From contig NZ_CP053908.1 in NCBI RefSeq assembly GCF_013256625.1, forward strand, positions 2,294,001 through 2,358,000: a stretch of DNA of 64,000 bases. The letters run 5' to 3'. Position numbers and translations under genes: made by a program. This document shows positions 34,331-42,210 of the stretch, piece by piece; within the stretch, counting starts at the first letter, position 1, and every line of letters starts with the position of its first letter. This DNA comes from Hymenobacter sp. BRD128. GTDB lineage: Bacteria; Bacteroidota; Bacteroidia; Cytophagales; Hymenobacteraceae. The notes below the pieces were generated by a model. The model did no database searches and had not been told where the DNA came from. It was given only the letters and a program-made list of their open reading frames with translations.

Positions 34331-34866
34331 TGCTGGCCTTGCTGCTCACCCACGTCGCCGCCCTGGCCCTGTTCTGGTACGCGCCCCGCTTTTGGGTAGC
34401 CCAGGACGTGAAGGCCTTCGCGGCTAACGGCTCGGCCGACTCGCTGCACGGCGTGTTTCACCGCCAGCGGCTCACCTGGCGCCTTGGCTTCCTGGTGCTG
34501 GTGGCGGGGCTAGCCTCGCTACCATTCTGGGGCCAGTGGTGGGCACTAGCTACACACTACCTAGCCCTAGCCCAGCTGGGCGGCGCCTACTTCTTCTACG
34601 ACTTCAACCCGCGCCTGAGCCGGGCCCGCGGCCTCGACCCGTACTACGTCAGCTTCGACCCGCGGGCGGCCTGGTTTCCCGATAGGTGGCTAGCCGGTAA
34701 GGCGAAAGTCAAGTGGCCAGCGCTAGATACCATGGACCCAGCCAGCATGCTACGCATTTGGCAAGGGGATGCCAGTCGTGGCCTGGAGCGCCTCACCGTC
34801 CAAGTACTCGAAGCCGGCGCTCTGCTTTACCTAGCCCTACTCGCTGCCACCTATTTTCTGCAATGA
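34330..34866 (+). CDS. Hypothetical membrane protein
   Basis: A 178-aa protein with three or four hydrophobic segments (MLALLLTHVAALALFWYAP; LGFLVLVAGLASLPFW; WALATHYLALAQLGGAYFFY; ALLYLALLAATYFL). The middle is a soluble loop with SFDPRAAWFPDRWLAGKAKVKW. It is coupled to genes on both sides (TAATG upstream, ATGA downstream). No family is recognised. Its place in the early region beside a HTH gene gives no clear role. Confidence 0.6.
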   Translation: MLALLLTHVAALALFWYAPRFWVAQDVKAFAANGSADSLHGVFHRQRLTWRLGFLVLVAGLASLPFWGQWWALATHYLALAQLGGAYFFYDFNPRLSRARGLDPYYVSFDPRAAWFPDRWLAGKAKVKWPALDTMDPASMLRIWQGDASRGLERLTVQVLEAGALLYLALLAATYFLQ

Positions 34867-35069
34867 CCCCCAAGCAACTCGCCCGAGCTGACCGATTAGA
34901 GCGCCGCAACAAGCAAATACAGGACGCTTTTTACCGGCGCTACACCAATCAGCCGCGGGTGAACGGGGCCAAGCTCTACACCCGCGAGGGCGTGGTGGCG
35001 CAGCTAGCCGAAGAGTACCACCTGAGCATGGCCACGGTGGAGCGGATTGTGCTGCCAAAAGGGAACTGA
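34863..35069 (+). CDS. Small HTH protein
   Basis: A 68-aa protein from the ATG at 34863, whose ATGA overlaps the previous stop. It is basic at the N-terminus (PKQLARADRLERRNKQIQDA) and has an HTH-like end (TREGVVAQLAEEYHLSMATVERIVL), as in small phage regulators. It ends 20 bp before the tRNA-Ala gene. Confidence 0.6.
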   Translation: MTPKQLARADRLERRNKQIQDAFYRRYTNQPRVNGAKLYTREGVVAQLAEEYHLSMATVERIVLPKGN

Positions 35070-35074
35070 CATAA

Positions 35075-35082
35075 TACCTTTG
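35075..35082 (+). promoter_or_regulatory. -7 box of the phage tRNA-Ala
   Basis: TACCTTTG ends 7 nt before the first base of the tRNA (35090), the spacing expected between a Bacteroidota -7 box and its start site. The tRNA therefore seems to have its own promoter. Confidence 0.55.
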
Positions 35083-35089
35083 CCCCCAC

Positions 35090-35163
35090 GGGGGATTAGC
35101 TCAGCTGGCTAGAGCGATTGCTCCGCAAGCAATAGGTCGTCGGTTCGACTCCGACATTCTCCA
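35090..35163 (+). tRNA. Phage-borne tRNA-Ala(CGC), atypical
   Basis: A 74-nt cloverleaf with acceptor GGGGGAT/ATTCTCC, D arm GCTC/GAGC, anticodon stem ATTGC/GCAAT and T arm GTCGG/CCGAC. The pair G3-U70, the main alanine identity element, is present. The anticodon loop is TCCGCAA, which gives anticodon CGC (reads GCG) but places C at position 33, where nearly all tRNAs have U. No CCA is encoded. It has its own -7 box and terminator. Function in translation is plausible but the C33 is odd. Confidence 0.85.
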
Positions 35164-35165
35164 CG

Positions 35166-35201
35166 AAAAAGCCCCGCTGGCGCGTGCTAGTGGGGCTTTT
35201 T
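35166..35201 (+). terminator. Terminator after tRNA-Ala
   Basis: AAAAAGCCCC at 35166-35175 pairs with GGGGCTTTTT at 35192-35201, with a partly paired loop. It also faces the leftward gene that ends at 35225. Confidence 0.85.
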
Positions 35202-35224
35202 GGTTCTACTGTGTAGATATTTAG

Positions 35225-35815
35225 CTAAGCTCTTGCATTGCTCATAATCAGCTTATGCACAAAATCAAAGAATAATTCTTTTGTGCTCAACGGTTGGCTA
35301 GGCTTAGTGCTATCCAGTATCCACCCATATGTAGAATCTACTACCGCAAGCTTGTAACTCTCATTTGTTAATTGCTTAGGCTTTTCGTCCAGCGAGTAGT
35401 TACTTAGGTTACCTCGGAGCGCTTCGAGATTCAGATTGTTCTGCCATGTTTGGACATGTAAGCGCAGGTCATCGAAATTATTGTAAACAGGAGCAAGCAG
35501 CAATAGCAACTGCCCCTTTGGGTAGGGAACCGCACGCTCGTCAATCAGTTGACGAATAGTGAAATAGTTTCTTTCTTGATAAAATAAAGGGCCTTCAAAG
35601 CGTAGTGTAATCTTGCTGCGCTTTGCATCTGGGTCATCATTAAACTCTTCAACTAGTTGCTTAAGGTAATTTCCCAGTAAACTGTAGTCTTTCATTGCCT
35701 TTTCCATTGCCTTTTCAATAACAGCGGGTCGCTGTTGCTCAAGGGCAAGTTTTGCATCCGTATCGTCAGCCATCTGCTTTAGAAAATCCCGCGTATCTTT
35801 TTTCATTTCATGCAT
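35225..35815 (-). CDS. Hypothetical protein, AT-rich moron
   Basis: A 196-aa protein, mostly helical and charged (DTRDFLKQMADDTDAKLALEQQ; EKAMEKAMKDYSLLGNYLKQ), with a middle strand region (KITLRFEGPLFYQERNYF) and a C-terminal helix. The DNA is clearly lower in GC than the flanking structural genes, a sign of separate origin. It follows the tail-terminator gene on the same strand after 18 bp. No family is recognised. Alternative start at 35806. Confidence 0.6.
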   Translation of the reverse strand: MHEMKKDTRDFLKQMADDTDAKLALEQQRPAVIEKAMEKAMKDYSLLGNYLKQLVEEFNDDPDAKRSKITLRFEGPLFYQERNYFTIRQLIDERAVPYPKGQLLLLLAPVYNNFDDLRLHVQTWQNNLNLEALRGNLSNYSLDEKPKQLTNESYKLAVVDSTYGWILDSTKPSQPLSTKELFFDFVHKLIMSNARA

Positions 35816-35833
35816 GAGTTATGAGGCGAGCCG

Positions 35834-36352
35834 CTAAGGTATTACAAACCTTGGCTGCTCCACGCTATCCAACCCGCTCACCACCTGGCTAGCGCCATCA
35901 TACCCACCGACATCTGTCAGCAGGCAGTTGTAGCCCATCGAGTACACCCAAATGCCCGGCTGCTGGGCCTGCTCCTTGCGCGAATACGTGCGCACCAGCG
36001 CCCCGAACGCACCGGCCCCGTCGAAGTGCTGCAAGGCCTTGTGCAGGTCAGCCAGCAGCTCCAGCTTCTCCAGGGCCTGGGCCCGCTGCGTGCTGCTCTG
36101 GTAACTGTCAGCCAGCACCTGCACGGCCAGCGTCACGCGCACCTGGCAGTTGCCCCGCTGAATGCCCTGGCCGATGTCGTGCCAGTTGGCCTCGTCAAAA
36201 TCAATCAGCGCCACGCCCGCATGATAGGGTAGCGGGTACTCGGCATCGGGGTTGTCAAGCTGGCCCTGGTCGAGGTCAATCCAGCCCAGCGTTGGGAGTT
36301 GGGCGCGCAGGCGGTCGGCCAGGATGGGGTAGACGGTGGCGAAGCTGCTCAT
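35834..36352 (-). CDS. Putative tail terminator/completion protein (Mu gp37-like position)
   Basis: A 172-aa protein (FATVYPILADRLRAQLPTLG, then WIDLDQGQLDNPDAEYPLPY). The pattern of a short helical start, then a strand with ALIDF and a long central helix with QALEKLELLADLHKAL resembles tail terminator or completion proteins that cap the tail tube at the neck. Its place next to the gpG-like protein and the head genes supports this. The assignment rests mainly on context. Confidence 0.55.
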   Translation of the reverse strand: MSSFATVYPILADRLRAQLPTLGWIDLDQGQLDNPDAEYPLPYHAGVALIDFDEANWHDIGQGIQRGNCQVRVTLAVQVLADSYQSSTQRAQALEKLELLADLHKALQHFDGAGAFGALVRTYSRKEQAQQPGIWVYSMGYNCLLTDVGGYDGASQVVSGLDSVEQPRFVIP

Positions 36353-36371
36353 GGGGCATTATGTTTGGGGA

Positions 36372-36677
36372 ATGAAAAACACATTTTATATAGCTGAACC
36401 CATCGCCACTCAGCATGAAAATCAGTCACACCTCGTTTCATACCAAACCATGCAAGCATGGATGGACACGTTGCCTCAATTTCAAACAAGTGAGGAAAGA
36501 GAAAGAAGCGGGTACACAGCCTTATGCGGAAGGCAGCTAGTGGATAAGCAAACCAATGCGATGGAATGTCTTTTTGAGGGTGGACAAATGCAAGTAGATA
36601 AAAAGCCTGTCACCACGCTTGATAAGAATATTTGTGCTGCGTGCCTGCAAAAGCTAGCTACTTCAGCAGCCCAGTAA
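36372..36677 (+). CDS. Opposite-strand moron with cysteine pairs
   Basis: A 101-aa protein from the ATG at 36372 (MKNTFYIAEPIATQHENQSH). Cysteines in TALCGRQLV, NAMECLFEG and NICAACLQKL could bind a metal. It lies on the plus strand between two minus-strand structural genes and overlaps the tail end of the gpG-like gene by 20 bp, so it has its own transcript. The DNA is lower in GC than its neighbours. No family is recognised. Confidence 0.55.
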   Translation: MKNTFYIAEPIATQHENQSHLVSYQTMQAWMDTLPQFQTSEERERSGYTALCGRQLVDKQTNAMECLFEGGQMQVDKKPVTTLDKNICAACLQKLATSAAQ

Positions 36678-37119
36678 TGCCGGCGCTGATTTTCTTGGTT
36701 AATTTATCCTTCGCACTACGCCCCAGCGTAATGAACGGCCGCGCGGGGTGGCGCTTGCCCGCGCCTTCCTGCTGTACCTCAGCGTAAGGCTCCGACGAGC
36801 CCACCGTGACGGTGGTAGCCGTCGTGGCCACGATGCGCACCGAGCGGCGGAGCCGGCCTGTCTTCACCAGAATGGCGCGCTGCCTGGGGTTAATGCGTCG
36901 GGGCCCGCGCTGGCCGCCCTTGCCTTTACGGCCGGGCAGCGTGTCGTGCACCAGGCGCGGCGCCCAGGGTACCACGGCGCCCGCGTCGTTCTCGTAGCCC
37001 TGGCGCCGGAAGTTGTCGGCACTCTCCAGCACCACGGCCTTGCCCATCTCGCGGGGCACCGTGCGTAGGTAGCCCCGCAGCTGCTGGCCGAAGCGTTCTA
37101 AGTCGTTGGAATGGCTCAT
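36658..37119 (-). CDS. Phage virion morphogenesis protein (Mu gpG/HK97 gp10-like)
   Basis: A 153-aa protein. RINPRQRAILVKTGRLRRSVRIV (the K/RTGRLRxS motif), VTVGSSEPYAEVQQEGAG and RPFITLGRSAKDKLTKKI are typical of the phage virion morphogenesis/tail completion family, which works at the head-tail joint. An N-terminal helix (LERFGQQLRGYLRTVPREMGKAVV) precedes it. It belongs to the leftward head block. Confidence 0.8.
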   Translation of the reverse strand: MSHSNDLERFGQQLRGYLRTVPREMGKAVVLESADNFRRQGYENDAGAVVPWAPRLVHDTLPGRKGKGGQRGPRRINPRQRAILVKTGRLRRSVRIVATTATTVTVGSSEPYAEVQQEGAGKRHPARPFITLGRSAKDKLTKKISAGITGLLK

Positions 37120-37139
37120 GCGGTTGTTACTTTAGCAAC

Positions 37140-37502
37140 ATGGAATCGAAATTGATTGCTGAATTTGTAGCAGACGCCAACAATAAGTTGCTGCAAGCCG
37201 CAGAAAAACGGGTTTGCCAGGCCTTGTGGCTGCTTAACCAAGCGTCCTCTGTGGAAGCCGCCAAATCCCTTTTTCCGCGCATAACGGCCGCATCCTACCC
37301 CCTGGGTTACTGTGCTTACTTCCTCGACTACGACACGAAACAGGAGTTGCTGGTGTGTGTGGCGCACCCGCTAGAGTCAGAAATACCTCCAATAACGGGG
37401 GCCGAATCGCTGAACTTTCGGATACATCAGGCATACTCCTGGGGCGAAGAAGCCACTGTCTTACTGCGAGAAGTGCTTTCCCGAGCCAACCCAAACGACT
37501 AG
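37140..37502 (+). CDS. Opposite-strand hypothetical protein
   Basis: A 120-aa protein on the plus strand between the gpG-like and portal genes. It is helical at the N-terminus (AEFVADANNKLLQAAEKRVCQALWLL) with a small beta part (YFLDYDTKQELLVCVAHPL). It starts 20 bp from the gpG-like start (divergent) and ends 12 bp before the portal stop (convergent), so it fills the gap exactly. It is a probable moron of unknown role. Confidence 0.55.
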   Translation: MESKLIAEFVADANNKLLQAAEKRVCQALWLLNQASSVEAAKSLFPRITAASYPLGYCAYFLDYDTKQELLVCVAHPLESEIPPITGAESLNFRIHQAYSWGEEATVLLREVLSRANPND

Positions 37503-37514
37503 CGAGTGACTGGC

Positions 37515-39611
37515 TCATAGCTGGCTCTCAATTTTGCGCGCCTCGTGGGCAGGCAATTGAAAATACGGGTGGTCGGCCCCGAAAATGACGCCCGTCTTGC
37601 CCACATTCTCCCGAAAACCCTCGGCCGCTTCCGGCAGGCCCGGCAGCTCATGCGCCGGCGTAGCCGTAGCGTCGCTGTCGAGCTCGGTAGCCGAGCACCG
37701 GCAGTTCCAATCCAGCGGCGGGTAGTGGTCATCCCAAAAGGGGTCATCGTGCGGCCGGGTAATGCCATCAAGCGCGGCGTGCTCTTCGCGCACACGGTTA
37801 TCGCCTACCGTGTCGTAGCGAATCTGGCTACTAGCGTCAAACTCGCTCCACTTGGCTGCCATCTGGCTGCTGGCAATCGCCTGGTTGTACTCGGTGCGCA
37901 GGTAGTCCACGTTGTAGAGCTGGTTTACCTCCAGCGCATCGGCCCGGAACTCGGCAAAGGGCCGGATATTACCCTTAGCGTCGGTCAGCTTCTCGCTCAT
38001 CGCCCGCTGCACGGCCGCCGTTTTGAAGCCCGAGAACTTCTGCACGTTGGCCAGCAAATAGCCCCGCAGCTTCTCATCCGCTACCCCGAAGCCCAGCTGC
38101 ACGGCGTCTTCGAGGTGCGCCCGCAGGTAGTGATACAGCGGCTGGTCGATGGTGCCGTTAAAGAGGTCGCCGCTGTGAATGGCTTTTATCAGCCGCTCGG
38201 CCAGCTTGTTGAGCTTGCCCGAGTCGCCGGCGGCTGCTTGGACACCCTGTCTAAGCTGTGTCCAAGTAATGTCCGAGCAGCGCGGGCAGGCGTGGGCGTA
38301 AAGCGCGCTAATCTGGCTGCTTAGGCTCGCCGTCGGTGCCTGCGGGGTCTTCGCCGGTTGGGTCGGGGTCGGCGGCCCCTGGGGCTTTCCCGGCGGCAGC
38401 GGGGGGGCAATCGCTGGCTCCGGCTTATCCTCCAGCACCACGCCAAAGGTGTCCTCTAGGTACTGCTTGCTCACCTGGTAGCCGCTGTTCTGCATGATGC
38501 CCTGCACGATAGCAAACTGCTCGGTCTTGCTCAGCGTCTCCGTGTCGTCGAACGCAAACTCGTAGCCCGCCACCGCATAGCCGTGCACCAGCAGGAACGG
38601 CAGCAGCGTTTCGTTCACCCACTCGGCTAGCCAGGTCGCATCGTCCTTGGTGTAGGCATCGGCCACGCGCTCGTGCACCTCGCCCTGGCTGCGGCTGCTG
38701 CCCGAATCGGTGGTCATGGTCTGGCCCAGCACCAGCTTCGACAGCTCCGAGTTGATGCGGTTGATGAAGGTGTCGAAAATCTTGTCATTGCCGGGGGCGG
38801 GGGCAATAAAGTCAATCTTGGCGCCTTCCGGAAAGATGCCGTAGCCCGCCTGGCCCATCGTGGCCATCATCGTGTTGCAGGCATCCATCTGCGGCCCGTC
38901 GAGCGTGCCGCTCACGGCCCGGTAGGGCGTGCCGAACATCTCCGTGAAGTCGCTCCACGCGGCTAAAACGGTTTTTTTCCAGATAACCGGCGGGGCAGCC
39001 TTGAGCAGTAGCCCCAAGTCGTGGCGGCTGCCAATTTCCAAAATCCAGGGCGCATACTCGGGGTCGTTGGCGTAGTCCACGCCCACAATCATGCCCGGCA
39101 TCGAGCGCACCAGGTGCGCCTCCGGAAACACGTACTGCCGGTTGATGAGCGTGACCCGGTGAAACTCGCCATCGACGGGCGTGGCGAATTCGACCAGGCT
39201 GTGGCCGTAAAACTTACTATCCAGCGCGTGCTCGCAGAGCTGGCGGAACCAGGGCCGCTGCAGCAGCTTGGTGAGCTTCGGATTCTCCTGGCCGGCGCTG
39301 TCCACCAGCTTAAATGCCTTGCCCAGCACGTTGATTTTGCGCGTTTGCAGCACGCTCGTCAGGTGCGGGTCGAGCACCACGTCGGCGTAGATGGAGAGCA
39401 GCTGCACGCGCTCGGGATAGTAGACGTTCTCCGCCCTGTCCAGCGCGTCGCGCCATTTCTGCACGTCCTGCTTGAGCCGGCGCACCTGCACGGGGTACAC
39501 GGTTTCGAGCACCGAGCCGGGGCTAGCCCCGAAGCCGGCCGGGCCGGCGGTCTGAATCGATTTGCTGAAGGGGTTGAGCGCTTGGCCCAACGACTTGAAA
39601 AGATTGGCCAT
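37515..39611 (-). CDS. Portal protein fused to MuF-like head morphogenesis domain
   Basis: A 698-aa fusion. Residues 1-440 match the Mu gp29-like portal family (DUF935): VQKWRDALDRAENVYYPERVQL, DPHLTSVLQTRK and TTDSGSSRSQGEVHERVADAY. A Pro-rich linker (PPLPPGKPQGPPTPTQPAKT) leads to a MuF/gp30-type domain with a CPRCSD pair and the hallmark RVREEHAALDGITRPHDDPF and HYPPLDWNCRC. In Mu these are separate proteins: the dodecameric DNA gate and a minor head protein. It is coupled to the gp36-like gene by TAATG at 39611. Confidence 0.88.
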   Translation of the reverse strand: MANLFKSLGQALNPFSKSIQTAGPAGFGASPGSVLETVYPVQVRRLKQDVQKWRDALDRAENVYYPERVQLLSIYADVVLDPHLTSVLQTRKINVLGKAFKLVDSAGQENPKLTKLLQRPWFRQLCEHALDSKFYGHSLVEFATPVDGEFHRVTLINRQYVFPEAHLVRSMPGMIVGVDYANDPEYAPWILEIGSRHDLGLLLKAAPPVIWKKTVLAAWSDFTEMFGTPYRAVSGTLDGPQMDACNTMMATMGQAGYGIFPEGAKIDFIAPAPGNDKIFDTFINRINSELSKLVLGQTMTTDSGSSRSQGEVHERVADAYTKDDATWLAEWVNETLLPFLLVHGYAVAGYEFAFDDTETLSKTEQFAIVQGIMQNSGYQVSKQYLEDTFGVVLEDKPEPAIAPPLPPGKPQGPPTPTQPAKTPQAPTASLSSQISALYAHACPRCSDITWTQLRQGVQAAAGDSGKLNKLAERLIKAIHSGDLFNGTIDQPLYHYLRAHLEDAVQLGFGVADEKLRGYLLANVQKFSGFKTAAVQRAMSEKLTDAKGNIRPFAEFRADALEVNQLYNVDYLRTEYNQAIASSQMAAKWSEFDASSQIRYDTVGDNRVREEHAALDGITRPHDDPFWDDHYPPLDWNCRCSATELDSDATATPAHELPGLPEAAEGFRENVGKTGVIFGADHPYFQLPAHEARKIESQL

Positions 39612-40102
39612 TAGTATGCGCTGTTAAGCAGTTTCGGGTTGGAGCCGCCACGGGGCAGGATACTGCCCGTGTCCTGGGTGCCATCGGGCAGGGTAAGCGT
39701 TTCCAGCGGCAGGCCGCACGAAAGCGCACCCTTCCGGACCATCTTGAGCCAGTCAATGGCGTGGTCGTAGCGGTCCTGGCGAATGGTGGGCACGTTGCGG
39801 GGGTTCTGGCGGCTGTGCATGTGGTAGAGCGCCATATCCACCAGGTACATCACGATTTGCGGGTTGCGCTGGTCGGGTTGGGCCGGCACCGCGGGCGTGG
39901 TGCCGCTGGCGGGCACGGCCGCCACCGCGCCCAGGGCGCCGAATACCTTGGCCACGTCGAAGCGGCCCCGCAGGTAGCTCTCCATCTCGGTCTGGGCGGC
40001 TAGCGCGGCTTTGCTCAGCAGCACGTCGTTGCCGTCGGTGAGCAGGCCGCGAATCTCGTCGCGGATTTGCAGGCCGTAATCGTCGGGGGTCAGGAAGCTC
40101 AT
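39611..40102 (-). CDS. Mu gp36-like protein (DUF1320), head-tail connector
   Basis: A 163-aa protein. FLTPDDYGLQIRDEIRGLLTDG and VMYLVDMALYHMHSRQNPRNVPTIRQDRYDHAIDWLKMVRKG match DUF1320 (Mu gp36), which acts near the portal as a connector. It starts in an ATGA overlap with the tiny upstream ORF, and its stop overlaps the portal start. It is in the leftward head block. Confidence 0.8.
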   Translation of the reverse strand: MSFLTPDDYGLQIRDEIRGLLTDGNDVLLSKAALAAQTEMESYLRGRFDVAKVFGALGAVAAVPASGTTPAVPAQPDQRNPQIVMYLVDMALYHMHSRQNPRNVPTIRQDRYDHAIDWLKMVRKGALSCGLPLETLTLPDGTQDTGSILPRGGSNPKLLNSAY

Positions 40103-40164
40103 TTTTTAGGGCGTAAAACGTGGGCAATAGCGGCAGCCAGCTCGCAGAGGGCGCAGGGGCTCAT
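40099..40164 (-). CDS. Tiny CxxC ORF between terminase and gp36
   Basis: A 21-codon frame (MSPCALCELAAAIAHVLRPK plus one Lys) starts 1 bp after the terminase stop, and its TGA lies in the ATGA of the gp36 start. It fits the operon with no spare base and carries a CALC pair. It may be a real miniprotein or only a device for translational coupling. Confidence 0.35.
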   Translation of the reverse strand: MSPCALCELAAAIAHVLRPKK

Positions 40165-40165
40165 G

Positions 40166-41683
40166 TCAGTAGGTGGCTTTGCTGGCGGATGGGAGAATAA
40201 GCGTAGGCAGCGGGGCGGCCTCCTTTTTGTGGAAGCGCTGCCACTGTTCCTTAAAAGCACTGGTGTAGAAGTAGTCGCAGGTGTCGGAGGTATGGCCGAA
40301 CTTCTCGAAGGTGACCCCCGTGTTTTCGTCCTTTGTTGTTTCCTTGAGCTTGGTGCCGTCGGGCGCTTCTTTTAGGTAAATCAGGTCGCCGATGGTGTTC
40401 GTGCAGCCTTCATCGAAGAGGAATTCCAAGCCGTCCAGCTGGCGCTCCAACACGGCATTAATCCACTCCCCACGCACGGCCACGGGCGGCGCTTTGGTGG
40501 CCACCCGGCTCTGCGGCCGGAGCTTGGCCAGCGCCTTGAGAATGATGGAATAGTCATTGGTGCCTTCCTCACTCCGGGTGTCGCGCTTGTTGCCCGAGGG
40601 GTCGCCGTAGACGAATACGCCGCCCGCGTGCTGGCCAAAGCGTGACTTTAGAAAGGCCTCGCACACCTTGCCGGTGCTGTTGTTGGGGTTTTCCAGGCAG
40701 AACTCGGCCAGCTGTACGCTGCGCTTGCCAAAAATCTGGTGCACCGTGAGCGTGTTGTAGGGTATCACGTTCTGGTCGAAGCTCAGGTGCAGCGCCAGGT
40801 CGGGGTCGTAGAGGCCGGCAAACTTGCCGACGTGCTTGGCCCGGTCGAAGTGCTTGTAGAACTCGCCGCCGGCCCGCGCAAACGGGTCGCCGTATATCAG
40901 CATACCGTGCTTGTCCTTGCCGACGTTGGCGAATTGGTTATCGATGTAGTTGCTCGGCAGGTTGTGGCGGTTGAGGTGACTGGCGCTGATAGTCACCAGT
41001 TTATTGCCCACTTCCTTGCGGAAATATTGCGGGGGCAGGTAGATAGTGGCCTTGATTTCGGTCTGATACTGGTCGAGGCTGAACCACTCGTTAATCCACG
41101 GCACCTTGGCCGGCGAGGTGAAGATGTAGAGCGGATTGAAGGGCTCGGGCGTGGGCTCACCCACCAGCTCACCGGCCTCATTCACGTAGAGGCCCGGTTG
41201 GCGCAGACGGCCCACAATCACTTCCTTCACGGCCACCTCCTTCGTGTCCTTGGTTTCGTCGAGCATTGCCCAGCCGATTTCCATGCCATCGAGCGCCTTG
41301 TAGTTATCGAGCGAGCCGATGTAGACCACGGCGCCCCAGCTGAAGCTCATGATGTTGTTGTAGCTGTCGAACTCGTAGAAGGTGGTGAAGTGGGCTGGCG
41401 GCTGCTTGCCGACCACGAAGTGCCCGGTTTTCTTCTTTTCATCGTACTCGGTGACGCCAAATTCCTGCTTCCACACCTCCCGGATGCGGAACAGCGTGGA
41501 GCGGCTGAGCTGCGAGTAGGTGTTGGCCGCGATGAGCCCGCGCAGGCGGGGAAACTGCGAGAGATAGAGATAGGAGATGACGCCCGCCAGGTGGGTTTTA
41601 CCGCTGCCCTGACCGGCCAGAAACAGGTTGACCTGCTTGCGGCTCTCCAAAATATCGCACTGAGGGTCAGAGAGCGTTATCAT
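40166..41683 (-). CDS. Terminase large subunit
   Basis: The 505-aa DNA-packaging motor. The ATPase domain has Walker A at NLFLAGQGSGKTHLAG (residues 19-34) and a Walker-B-like GWAMLDETKDT. The nuclease part has acidic sites in LHLSFDQNVIPYN, VYGDPSGNKRDT and GHTSDTCDYF, as in RNase-H-fold terminase nucleases. It overlaps the small subunit gene by 17 bp at its start. The resemblance is to terminases of Bacteroidota phages of the Mu-head type. Confidence 0.92.
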   Translation of the reverse strand: MITLSDPQCDILESRKQVNLFLAGQGSGKTHLAGVISYLYLSQFPRLRGLIAANTYSQLSRSTLFRIREVWKQEFGVTEYDEKKKTGHFVVGKQPPAHFTTFYEFDSYNNIMSFSWGAVVYIGSLDNYKALDGMEIGWAMLDETKDTKEVAVKEVIVGRLRQPGLYVNEAGELVGEPTPEPFNPLYIFTSPAKVPWINEWFSLDQYQTEIKATIYLPPQYFRKEVGNKLVTISASHLNRHNLPSNYIDNQFANVGKDKHGMLIYGDPFARAGGEFYKHFDRAKHVGKFAGLYDPDLALHLSFDQNVIPYNTLTVHQIFGKRSVQLAEFCLENPNNSTGKVCEAFLKSRFGQHAGGVFVYGDPSGNKRDTRSEEGTNDYSIILKALAKLRPQSRVATKAPPVAVRGEWINAVLERQLDGLEFLFDEGCTNTIGDLIYLKEAPDGTKLKETTKDENTGVTFEKFGHTSDTCDYFYTSAFKEQWQRFHKKEAAPLPTLILPSASKATY

Positions 41684-42167
41684 TCGGGGCCTGGTAGCGT
41701 TGAACTTGAATGATGGCGGGCGGCCCCGGATTCTTGATTTCGCCCGAGTGCTTCACCTCCTGCTTTTCGCTCAGCCCTTCCACGGTCTGAAGCCAGAGCT
41801 TGGCCGCGGCGGCGTCGGGCGGGTAGTGCTCGGTGTAAGGTATCTGCTCTACAACCGAAGCCATCCCTTTCCCCTGTGAGACTGCCAGAATCTTGACGGC
41901 CCGGTGCGAGTAGCCCACCGCCCGCGCGTGCAGGGCCAGCAGCACGTCGCCGGTGAGCTGCTGGTACACGTTGGCCTTACCCGAGCCCAGCGGAATGCGC
42001 TCGCGGTGGGCCTTCACGGTCTTATCGCTCAAGCCCGTGGCCGCCACCAGGTCCTGCACGGTGGGCGGCATCTTGTATTTTTTGAGGTGCGCCACCATCG
42101 CTTTGCGTACCAGCGCGCTATTGCGCAGGCGGTCTTCGCGCTCGGATTTGGTTTTGGGCGTTTTCAT
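41667..42167 (-). CDS. Terminase small subunit-like HTH protein
   Basis: A 166-aa protein. A basic N-terminus (KTPKTKSEREDRLRNSALVR) is followed by an HTH segment (PTVQDLVAATGLSDKTVKAHRERI) and a helical part with QQLTGDVLLALHARAVGYSH. It is the first gene of the leftward head operon and overlaps the large terminase by 17 bp. A role in recognising the packaging start on phage DNA is inferred from position and the HTH. Confidence 0.7.
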   Translation of the reverse strand: MKTPKTKSEREDRLRNSALVRKAMVAHLKKYKMPPTVQDLVAATGLSDKTVKAHRERIPLGSGKANVYQQLTGDVLLALHARAVGYSHRAVKILAVSQGKGMASVVEQIPYTEHYPPDAAAAKLWLQTVEGLSEKQEVKHSGEIKNPGPPAIIQVQRYQAPNDNAL

Positions 42168-42210
42168 AGGCCCGAAGTTGCGGGCGGGCCCAAAAGGAGC
42201 CGAAATTCTT

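Noticed and set aside
35090..35163. tRNA-Ala as a second integration site
   Set aside because: I found no second copy of its 3' end and no integrase next to it; it has its own promoter and terminator.
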